20,485 bases of DNA from positions 1-20,485 of the forward strand of contig JAFYOF010000108.1 of the NCBI GenBank assembly GCA_017560305.1, read 5' to 3'. Positions 8,526-15,433 of this stretch are shown piece by piece (within the stretch, counting starts at the first letter, position 1; the number at the start of each line of letters is the position of its first letter). The notes beneath the pieces are model-generated. The model saw only the letters and a program-made list of their open reading frames with translations. It did not search any database and was not told the origin of the DNA. The stretch is from Alistipes sp. Its GTDB lineage: Bacteria > Bacteroidota > Bacteroidia > Bacteroidales > Rikenellaceae. Position numbers and translations under genes: made by a program.

Positions 8526-9179
8526 ATGTATTTACGCCGAAATATGACTCCACCAGTGGTCAAGAACTTGATTATCGCCAACTGCGTTGCGTTGTTGGCT
8601 ACCGAGTTGTTGCCCTTTGGTAATGCGATAGTCTCGCGTTTTGCGTTGTTTAATATCGAGAGTCCGTTGTTCCACTCTTATCAGGTCTTCACCTATATGT
8701 TCCTGCACGGCGGAGTGTCGCACCTCTTCTTCAATATGTTTGCCTTGTGGATGTTTGGCCGACAGCTTGAGTATGAGTTGGGCTCGCAGCGCTTCTTCAC
8801 CTACTATATGGTCTGCGGTATCGGTGCTGCTCTGTTGCAGCTGGGCGTAGGCTATGCCGAGTATATCCACGCCGTGGCGGCAAATGGCTTCTATGGCTCG
8901 CTGGACTTGTTGCGCATACCTACCGTGGGCGCTTCGGGAGCGGTGTTCGGTCTGCTGCTGGCGTTTGGCGTGTTGCATCCCAATAATGTCATTATGCTGG
9001 TCTTCCCACCCGTGGCGATGAAGGCCAAGTGGTTTGTTGTAATCTACGGTTTGCTGGAACTCTTCTTCGGTCTGTCGGGATTTCAGTCGGGCGTGGCCCA
9101 CTTTGCTCATCTGGGCGGTATGTTGTGGGGTCTTGCTCTGCTCCACTGGTGGCGAAAGAAGGGTAAAATATATTTCTAA
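8526..9179 (+). CDS. Rhomboid-family intramembrane serine protease
   Basis: A 217-residue polytopic membrane protein with about six hydrophobic segments. It shows rhomboid motifs in order: HGGVSHLFFNMFALWMFG at 61-78 (oxyanion-side His and Asn), the nucleophile motif GASGAVFG with S137, and AHFAHLGG with the catalytic-type H195. Rhomboids cleave transmembrane segments of other proteins inside the inner membrane; the substrate here is unknown. The start ATG lies 4 bases after the mutL stop, and the stop is 3 bases before the next start, so it is tightly embedded in the operon. All expected catalytic residues are present. Confidence 0.93.
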   Translation: MYLRRNMTPPVVKNLIIANCVALLATELLPFGNAIVSRFALFNIESPLFHSYQVFTYMFLHGGVSHLFFNMFALWMFGRQLEYELGSQRFFTYYMVCGIGAALLQLGVGYAEYIHAVAANGFYGSLDLLRIPTVGASGAVFGLLLAFGVLHPNNVIMLVFPPVAMKAKWFVVIYGLLELFFGLSGFQSGVAHFAHLGGMLWGLALLHWWRKKGKIYF

Positions 9180-9182
9180 AGT

Positions 9183-10454
9183 ATGGCTGAATACTATCGT
9201 ACGACATACTCCTCGCAGTCGCAGCGCTCGTCGCGCTCGGTTGTGGGTGTCTTGCTCGATTTGCTGATGGGTGTTGTGACTCTGGCTGTCGTGGTGCTCT
9301 TTGTGCTCACGCTGCTGGTGCCTCGCCTCGACCCTCGCAATTGGGATACGGTGACCACTCTGGGCATCGTTGCGCCCTTTGTCTATGGTGCGCAGGCGGT
9401 GATGGTGCTCTACTGGATTATCCGCTGGCGTCTGTGGGTGGCTGTGCCTTTGATTCTGGTCTCGTTGTTTGGCCTTTTCAGCATCTCGTCGTTCTATCGT
9501 ATGGAGGTGCGTCGCACCTATGCCGAGCCCAAGTACGACCGCAAGGCGATGAAGGTGATGACCTATAATGTGCGCAGTTTCATCGGCGACGACCGCGAGC
9601 GCAATATTGACTCGATGGCGGCGATGATCAAGAGCATCAACCCTGACATCCTCTGCTTTCAGGAGTTTGGTTTCAAGGAGGCTATGGATACGCTTCTGAA
9701 GCCTATGTACGCCCTGCCCAAGGATTTGAAACGCTCAAACCTGAGCCCCGCCATATACAGCCGTTATCCTATTGTGAGGGCGGAGCGCATCGATTCGATG
9801 AAGAACTTTGTGTGGGCTGATATCGCAATAAAGGATGACACGCTGCGTGTGTTCAACCTCCATCTGCACACTACGGCGATACGCAAGGCCGATAGGAAAT
9901 ATGTTGAGAATCACGAATATATGGACGATGAGTCATCGGAGGGGCAGTTCCAGAGCATTCTCTCACGCCTGACGGAGAACAATCGTCTGCGTGCTACGCA
10001 GGTAGACACCATCAAGCAGATTATCTCTTCTTCGCCCTATCCCGTGATTGTCTGCGGTGACTTCAATGACACTCCTGTGTCCTATACCTACCGCAAACTC
10101 TCGCGCCGCCTGCGTGACACCTACCGCGAGCAGGGTCGTGGTTATGCGCACACCTATCGAGGCTTCTTCGATATGTTGCGTATCGACTATATCCTTTGCT
10201 CCAGGAATTTCAATGTCCTCTCCTATGAGGTCATCGATTCGTGGGGCTATGTGACCCAGCCTCAGCGTGGCGATACCATCGTGGTGCGTCGCTTTGGCGA
10301 TAATAAGCCTCTGGTGGGCGAGGGCGTCAAGGAGTATGCCGACGAACAGACTCTCGCTCTGCTTGAGCAGGATACCATCATCGATAACGAGGTCAACTAC
10401 TCCGACCACTATCCCGTGATGGTGCGCCTATTGTACAATAAGACAACTAATTAA
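9183..10454 (+). CDS. Membrane-anchored endonuclease/exonuclease/phosphatase family protein
   Basis: The 423-residue product starts with three hydrophobic segments (about 20-47, 57-80 and 84-104) and then carries a complete EEP (exonuclease III-like/DNase I-like) domain. Its motifs are MTYNVR at 126-131 (N129), CFQEF with E161, GDFNDTP with D293 and N295, and the C-terminal SDHYPVMV with D408 and H409. The family uses a divalent metal to cut phosphodiester or phosphomonoester bonds in nucleic acids, lipids or inositol phosphates; the substrate cannot be told here. The last transmembrane segment ends close to the catalytic domain, so the domain sits at the membrane surface, with its side undecided. 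It is packed 3 bases after the rhomboid gene and 11 before the YhcH-family gene. Confidence 0.9.
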   Translation: MAEYYRTTYSSQSQRSSRSVVGVLLDLLMGVVTLAVVVLFVLTLLVPRLDPRNWDTVTTLGIVAPFVYGAQAVMVLYWIIRWRLWVAVPLILVSLFGLFSISSFYRMEVRRTYAEPKYDRKAMKVMTYNVRSFIGDDRERNIDSMAAMIKSINPDILCFQEFGFKEAMDTLLKPMYALPKDLKRSNLSPAIYSRYPIVRAERIDSMKNFVWADIAIKDDTLRVFNLHLHTTAIRKADRKYVENHEYMDDESSEGQFQSILSRLTENNRLRATQVDTIKQIISSSPYPVIVCGDFNDTPVSYTYRKLSRRLRDTYREQGRGYAHTYRGFFDMLRIDYILCSRNFNVLSYEVIDSWGYVTQPQRGDTIVVRRFGDNKPLVGEGVKEYADEQTLALLEQDTIIDNEVNYSDHYPVMVRLLYNKTTN

Positions 10455-10465
10455 CACAAACGATT

Positions 10466-10915
10466 ATGATACTTGATTCATTGAAAAACGCTGCGCAGTA
10501 TTACGCGCTTCACCCTCGTTTTCAGGAGGTGTTTGATTACATTGCAAGCCACGACCTGGCAGCAATGGAGTGTGGTCGTCACGACATCGACGGCGATAAT
10601 ATCTTCGTGATGGTGCAGGAGTTGGACCTTCGTGATAAGTCAGAGGCGCGCCTTGAGTTGCACCGCAAGTATATCGACATCCAGTTGGTTTTGGATGGCG
10701 CGGAGGAGTATTTCGGCTGGAGCGAGAAGGCTGACTGCCTGAAGCCAGAGGCTGACTTCGACGAGGCTAAGGATGTGCAGTTTTTCACCGACACCCCACA
10801 GTGCTTCTACACCGTTCGCAAGGGTCAGTTCTCAATCCTCTATCCCGAGGATGGCCACGCCCCAATGCTCGGCGAGGGCTGCGTCAAGAAGTGCATCTTC
10901 AAGATTGCGTTGTAG
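10466..10915 (+). CDS. YhcH/YjgK/YiaL family protein (DUF386, cupin-like)
   Basis: A 149-residue, full-length family member. It shows the family signature LELHRKYIDIQLVLDGAEE (residues 63-81) and PEDGHAPM (127-134), which supply the probable metal-binding Glu/His residues E64, H66 and H131, and the late basic motif VKKCIFKI. Members (E. coli YiaL/YhcH, TabA) are single-domain beta-barrels linked to sugar or sialic-acid metabolism and to biofilm control; the exact reaction is unproven. It is the last gene of the plus-strand run and is followed by a strong terminator, on the far side of which a convergent glycoside hydrolase ends. A sugar role would fit that neighbour, but only as inference. 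Confidence 0.93.
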   Translation: MILDSLKNAAQYYALHPRFQEVFDYIASHDLAAMECGRHDIDGDNIFVMVQELDLRDKSEARLELHRKYIDIQLVLDGAEEYFGWSEKADCLKPEADFDEAKDVQFFTDTPQCFYTVRKGQFSILYPEDGHAPMLGEGCVKKCIFKIAL

Positions 10916-10974
10916 CAATTGCGTAGAAAGGGGCGGAGTTACGCTCACCCTTGAAGCGATGTCACAAATAACAA

Positions 10975-11004
10975 AAGAAAGGCTGCTTGATAGCAGCCTT
11001 TCTT
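10975..11004. terminator. Bidirectional rho-independent terminator
   Basis: A perfect 13-bp stem (AAGAAAGGCTGCT paired with AGCAGCCTTTCTT) closes a TGAT loop. The A-rich left arm and T-rich right arm provide a U-run in either direction. It lies between the convergent YhcH-family and GH2 genes, 59 bases after one stop and 16 bases from the other, so it can end both transcripts. Confidence 0.9.
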
Positions 11005-11020
11005 CTTTATTGACATTCCT

Positions 11021-13891
11021 TTAATCCACGGGTCCATCCAGTAGTAGATTGTGCTCCTTGGTGGAGTTCTTTTTGCTGGCGGAGGTGGGGTCGGCGTGTA
11101 TGCTCATCACCCTAAAAAGCGACTCCCAAAAGCGGGTTGTCTCCTTGGTGTTGATGGTGTAGTCGATAACCGACATCACAACCTCATTATCCCCAACCTT
11201 GCTCTTCACAACGGCCGCTCCTGCGGGTTTGTTCAGCGCCTCGTAGAGCACCACTTGTGCGCATTTCCAGTGCTCCGCAACATTGTTAAATAGACTCCAG
11301 TCGGTCTGCGATGCACTAAAAACGGTATTCTCGGCGGTCACCCCTGTGCCCGCAATGCCCGCCTTGAGAATCATCTTATCACCTTGTGACTCCGCAAAAT
11401 AGAGGTCTGGTAACTCAAAATATGCTCCCCATTCATCGCACTTGTTGCTCTCCAATGCGGTAGCCTTGTGTGCGGTAAGTTCAATAGGTGCTGGTAGCCA
11501 ATTCGCAAACTCCTCGCTGATGGTAGAGCCCTTGCCTAATGCCAGAACAAACGCCTCGTGCTCACCATCCAAAACGGTGAGTTCCTCGGCGGTTGCATTC
11601 TCCATATCAACGATAAACAGTTTTGCTGCGGCGGCATTCTCTGTCGTTGCAATGCCCATTCTGCCGACGAACTCCAGCAACTCGCGCAGAGGCTTGCCCA
11701 CCACATACGCCTCGTTGTAAATAGCCTCCTTCAGCGCAGGCTTTGCGGGGTGCTTTACCTCCTTATATGGCTGCCAAGTGCCGCCATTAAGCGCCTCCTT
11801 CAGCGCATTGAACATCGCCAGCGGCTTGTAAAGTGGCAACTCGGGGTCGACGCCTGGGTTGAATGTGGTCACATAGGGCGGTATGCGCTCATACTGATAA
11901 CCAAACTTTCCCTCCTCGTAAGGCTTGCCCGCAAAGACGCCATCCTCGCGCGTAGGCAGGCGGTTGAAATCGTTGTAACCAAGTGGCAGGTGCTCCAGTC
12001 CAAACCAGCATACTTCCGATGGCGAGTAGTAGTCCAGCAGCGGCTGCGCCATATAGCGTGCATTCTGGAAAACATCAATCGCCAGCGCCTCGTTACGACC
12101 CTCATAGCACTCAAATGCGCGCTCGCCCACAAACGGGTAGAGCTGTATAGGGCGGCCGTAGTAAGTCGCACCCGACTCACCTACGATAAGCGGTTTTTTC
12201 ATATCCTTCGGGAGGTTGAAAATCTCAAGATTGTGGCCGAAATGCTTGCTCCATACGGGCAGACGACCATCCATATCTCGGTCGCCATCCAGCGTTACAA
12301 AGTCGCGCGTAGGGTCGTGCTCCAAAGCCGTGAGAGCCATCTCCACCAACTTATCATCCCACTTCGCAGCCACCTCCTTGGGCGGTTTGTTCAGCAGTGC
12401 GATTGCAAATGTCTCATTTCCTGGGCTCCAACCGATAACCGATGGGTGGTTTCTGTCACGCAGAATAAGTCGGCGCAGATGCTCCTTGCTGCGCTCCCAG
12501 GTAATCTCTTCCTCGAAGTTCATACGGATTGAACTGCCGAATACGCCAGTCTCGTCCAGCACCATCAGACCCATCTCGTCAGCGAGGTCGTAATACACTC
12601 TCGGCCACGGCTGGGCGTGTGGGCGCACAGCATTACCGCCGAAATCCTTAATCATCTGATACCACGCATAGGCAAATCGGCGCGAGCAGATGTAGGCGCT
12701 GAAGGGGTGCTGGATGTCGCCGAAGCACTGAATGCGCTCGCCGTTGAGGTGGAAATCCTCGCCCACAATCTTGAACTGACGCCAACCGAAACGCTCCGCC
12801 TTGCAGTCAATTTGCTGGTGCTTGTCGTTGAGCGTGAGCAACAGGGTGTAAAGGTTTGGCTCTGCTGGTGACCAGAATTTCAGCTCGCCATTGACACTCT
12901 GCGTGAGCGTGATTTTGCGTGCTTCGCCCGCCTTGAGAGTGACCTTCTGCCTGGGGATGGTGAGAGCGCTCTCGCCTAACTTCCAACTGATTTCGGGCGC
13001 AGAGAGCACATCCTTGCCTGCAAGGTTTATCCACTCGCGGATGTCGCCGCCAATCTCGAGCGACTGGCGCTTCGTGGTGGTATTCTCAATAGTCAGTTCC
13101 ACACGCAACTCGCCACGATCCACCCACGGCTGAACGAAGACATCATTGATGCGAACCTGCGGCTCTGCCCACAGCATAACATCCTGCCAGATGCCAATCA
13201 AATCGTCGGTGTTTGAGCCCGTTGGGTAGGTCGCGCCCATATATTTATAGTCGGGGTGCGACTTGTCGAAAAGGCGTGTGTGGCGCAAACCCACCATCAA
13301 CTCATTCTCGCCTGCAGGGTCTATGTGGTCGGTGATGTCAATGTCAATAGGCAGATGTGACTCAAAGTTGCGGAGCACTTCCGTGCCGTTAATGACGATG
13401 CGGCTCTCGCCCGCAATAGCCTCAAAATGAAGCACTATGCGCTTGTCTTTCCAATCCTCGGGGATTGCAAATGAGCAACGCAGCCACGCCAATCGGGCGT
13501 GATTCCAATGCTCGGGGTATGAAGGGAAGTAGACCGAGCTCGGCGCGTAGGGGTGTCGTGTGCCCTCGCCGACATTGTAGCCCTGCCCCCAGTTGTTGAC
13601 ATTGATTGGAGAGGGTATCTTTATCTTCACCTTGTCCCAGCGGTCAGGCTGAGGCTCGGCAAGTTCGGGAGCTTCGCCCGTGCCAGCGCGCCACGACGAG
13701 GGGATGCCCAGGCACTGCACCTCCCAGAGTCCGTTGAGGCAGATTTCGTCACGATAAGGGCGCTCGTGCGGTGTAATCAGACCCTCGGCGGGTGAAAAAT
13801 CGCGTGAAAAGATTGTTTTTCGGATGGGCTGCTCAGCAAAGCATATTGCCGCCACAGCGACAAAAAGTGTTAAAAGAGTAAATCTTTTCAT
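11021..13891 (-). CDS. Secreted glycoside hydrolase family 2 protein (beta-galactosidase/glucuronidase-like)
   Basis: The 956-residue product has a Sec signal peptide (MKRFTLLTLFVAVAAICFA, cleavage about residue 19). The GH2 domains follow in order: the N-terminal sugar-binding jelly roll (LNGLWEVQ at 52-59 to about 242), an immunoglobulin-like domain (about 245-365, ending WSPAEPNLYTL and the typical ERFGWRQF), and the TIM barrel from about 375. In the barrel, HPSVIGWSPGNE gives the acid/base E493, and KPLIVGESG gives the candidate nucleophile E572. A C-terminal extension beyond about 700 has no recognised domain. GH2 enzymes retain configuration on beta-galactosides, glucuronides or mannosides; the specificity is not readable here. 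No SusC/SusD pair is adjacent, so it is not in an obvious polysaccharide-utilisation locus. A good Bacteroidetes promoter precedes it, with a leader of about 18 bases. Confidence 0.93.
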   Translation of the reverse strand: MKRFTLLTLFVAVAAICFAEQPIRKTIFSRDFSPAEGLITPHERPYRDEICLNGLWEVQCLGIPSSWRAGTGEAPELAEPQPDRWDKVKIKIPSPINVNNWGQGYNVGEGTRHPYAPSSVYFPSYPEHWNHARLAWLRCSFAIPEDWKDKRIVLHFEAIAGESRIVINGTEVLRNFESHLPIDIDITDHIDPAGENELMVGLRHTRLFDKSHPDYKYMGATYPTGSNTDDLIGIWQDVMLWAEPQVRINDVFVQPWVDRGELRVELTIENTTTKRQSLEIGGDIREWINLAGKDVLSAPEISWKLGESALTIPRQKVTLKAGEARKITLTQSVNGELKFWSPAEPNLYTLLLTLNDKHQQIDCKAERFGWRQFKIVGEDFHLNGERIQCFGDIQHPFSAYICSRRFAYAWYQMIKDFGGNAVRPHAQPWPRVYYDLADEMGLMVLDETGVFGSSIRMNFEEEITWERSKEHLRRLILRDRNHPSVIGWSPGNETFAIALLNKPPKEVAAKWDDKLVEMALTALEHDPTRDFVTLDGDRDMDGRLPVWSKHFGHNLEIFNLPKDMKKPLIVGESGATYYGRPIQLYPFVGERAFECYEGRNEALAIDVFQNARYMAQPLLDYYSPSEVCWFGLEHLPLGYNDFNRLPTREDGVFAGKPYEEGKFGYQYERIPPYVTTFNPGVDPELPLYKPLAMFNALKEALNGGTWQPYKEVKHPAKPALKEAIYNEAYVVGKPLRELLEFVGRMGIATTENAAAAKLFIVDMENATAEELTVLDGEHEAFVLALGKGSTISEEFANWLPAPIELTAHKATALESNKCDEWGAYFELPDLYFAESQGDKMILKAGIAGTGVTAENTVFSASQTDWSLFNNVAEHWKCAQVVLYEALNKPAGAAVVKSKVGDNEVVMSVIDYTINTKETTRFWESLFRVMSIHADPTSASKKNSTKEHNLLLDGPVD

Positions 13892-13915
13892 CGTGATAGA
13901 GTTTTAGGTTCTACG

Positions 13916-13947
13916 CAAATTTAATAAAAATGCAGGGAATATGCAAA
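13916..13947 (-). promoter_or_regulatory. Promoter of the GH2 gene (Bacteroidetes -33/-7 type)
   Basis: On the minus strand, TAAATTTG (13923-13916) matches the -7 consensus TAnnTTTG exactly. TTTG (13947-13944) lies 20 bases upstream as the -33 element. Predicted start near 13909 and a short leader to the ATG at 13891. The match comes from sequence alone. Confidence 0.65.
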
Positions 13948-14045
13948 ACAATCCTTTGATTTTATATCTTCTTTGATAACCGCCAAAACAACTGTGTTTT
14001 CGGCTGACAATCGTGCTTTACAACCAATAAAATAGCATCTGCAAA

Positions 14046-14076
14046 TTAGAACTTTCGGAAATGTTTGTTAACTTTG
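14046..14076 (+). promoter_or_regulatory. Promoter of the BACON/fimbrillin lipoprotein cluster
   Basis: TAACTTTG at 14069-14076 matches the -7 consensus TAnnTTTG. The -33 position holds only TTAG (14046-14049, 19-base spacing), a weak match. The predicted start near 14083 lies downstream of the in-frame ATG at 14061, which supports translation from 14109 instead. Together with the GH2 promoter it makes the 13892-14108 gap a divergent promoter region. Confidence 0.5.
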
Positions 14077-14108
14077 TTAGAAATTATGCAAATAAAAACA
14101 ATCAAGAT

Positions 14109-15362
14109 ATGAAAAGAATTTTTCTCTATTTGTTGATGGTAGCAACAATCGTTGCTTGCTCTGGGGGTGAAGATGGTGGAACTACGCCTCAAGATCCAAC
14201 GCCCGAAAAACCAAAGGCAGAGATTAAGCTCGAAACAGCATCCGTCGATTTCCCTGTTGAGGGTGGCAAGGATGAGATTTCATTCTCGACCACAGAGGCG
14301 TGGACAGCCGAGGTTATTAACTCTCGTGCCGATGGTTGGTGCGCGATTAATCCCACCAGTGGCGAGGCTGGTGATGCAAAGATTACCGTAACAACCGAGG
14401 CTAATGATACCCCCGATGATCGTTCAGCGTCGATTGTTATCAAGGCTGGCTCGGCATCAAAAACCGTGAAGGTGTCACAAAAGCAGAAAGATGCGCTCAC
14501 TATTACGGCTTCTAAATTTGAAGTTGAGGCCGAGGGCGGCGAAATCAAGATAGAAGTTAAAGCAAATATCGACTTCGACTATACCATTGAAGAGTCTGCC
14601 GAAGATTGGGTAAAGTATAAGGGCACTCGTGCATTGAAGACCTCTACTCTTACCTTCTCCGTTGCGGAGAACGACGACACAAAGAAGCGTGAGGCGAAGA
14701 TTTACATTACAAGCGGCGAGTTCAACGAGGAGATAACCATCTATCAGGCGGGCTCGATGCCGTCGCTTGTCATCTCAAAGAGTGAGTATGTAGTCTCATC
14801 TGAAGGCGGAACCATTGCTGTTGAGGTCAAGAGTAATGTTGATGTTGCGGTAGAGCTTCCAACTGATGTAGATTGGCTGCACGAAAATACCACTCGTGGC
14901 GTATCGACAAGCACATATTATTTCGATATTGCGCCAAGCGAGGAACTCGACCAGCGCACAGCAGAGATTGTGTTTTTCAACAAGGAAAACGGTCTTTCTG
15001 AGGTTGTGACGATTACCCAAACCCAAAAAGATGCATTGGTTCTTGCTAAGGAAAGCTACACCGTGGAGAGTGATGGCGGAGAACTTTCCATTGAAGTTGG
15101 TCACAATGTAGATTTCAAAATTTCGATTTCTGCAGAATGGATTACGCGTGCAGAGAATACTCGCGCCTTCCATACCGAAAACCTCATTTTCAACATTGCG
15201 CCCAACGAGGCGAAGCAGGAGCGCACGGGAACTATAATTCTGACATCTGCTGATCGCAAAATAAAGCAAACTATCACCATCCTTCAGGATCGTTACAAGT
15301 CGTTCGACCCGACAATTGGCGGCTGGGGCGATGGCGGTGAGAATGGCGGCACGGCTGAATAA
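14109..15362 (+). CDS. Lipoprotein with four tandem BACON domains
   Basis: From ATG 14109 the product has 417 residues with a lipoprotein signal peptide (MKRIFLYLLMVATIVAC, lipidated C17). SGGED follows the cysteine, then a Pro/Thr/Lys linker. Four BACON-like beta-sandwich repeats of about 85 residues lie at about 39-124, 129-213, 218-304 and 309-393. Each opens with a strand plus EGG or DGG (DFPVEGGKDEISF; VEAEGGEIKIEV; VSSEGGTIAVEV; VESDGGELSIEV) and closes with a TITQ/VSQ/IYQ/ILQ strand. The tail is Gly-rich (GGWGDGGENGG). BACON domains in Bacteroidetes serve as carbohydrate- or mucin-binding modules or as spacers; no enzyme domain is seen. An ATG at 14061 in the same frame was not used because it would bury the signal peptide and overlaps the promoter. 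The A-rich 71-base gap to the next gene shows no terminator, so they are likely cotranscribed. Confidence 0.88.
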   Translation: MKRIFLYLLMVATIVACSGGEDGGTTPQDPTPEKPKAEIKLETASVDFPVEGGKDEISFSTTEAWTAEVINSRADGWCAINPTSGEAGDAKITVTTEANDTPDDRSASIVIKAGSASKTVKVSQKQKDALTITASKFEVEAEGGEIKIEVKANIDFDYTIEESAEDWVKYKGTRALKTSTLTFSVAENDDTKKREAKIYITSGEFNEEITIYQAGSMPSLVISKSEYVVSSEGGTIAVEVKSNVDVAVELPTDVDWLHENTTRGVSTSTYYFDIAPSEELDQRTAEIVFFNKENGLSEVVTITQTQKDALVLAKESYTVESDGGELSIEVGHNVDFKISISAEWITRAENTRAFHTENLIFNIAPNEAKQERTGTIILTSADRKIKQTITILQDRYKSFDPTIGGWGDGGENGGTAE

Positions 15363-15433
15363 AACCAGAATAGATGCAGAACAAAACAGAATAAAACCGA
15401 CAACTAAAAACATAAACAAATAAATTCAAAACT

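Noticed and set aside
11558..12532. Long plus-strand open frame inside the GH2 gene
   Set aside because: It lies opposite the GH2 catalytic barrel, shows no domain and has a shadow-type composition.
14061..14108. In-frame upstream start (ATG 14061) for the BACON lipoprotein
   Set aside because: It would add 16 residues before a textbook lipoprotein signal and overlaps the TAACTTTG promoter element; 14109 is the better start.
15363..15433. Terminator or promoter between the BACON and metallopeptidase genes
   Set aside because: The 71 bases are A-rich with loose CAGAA-type repeats, but show no stem with a U-run and no TAnnTTTG element; treated as an untranslated spacer within the operon.
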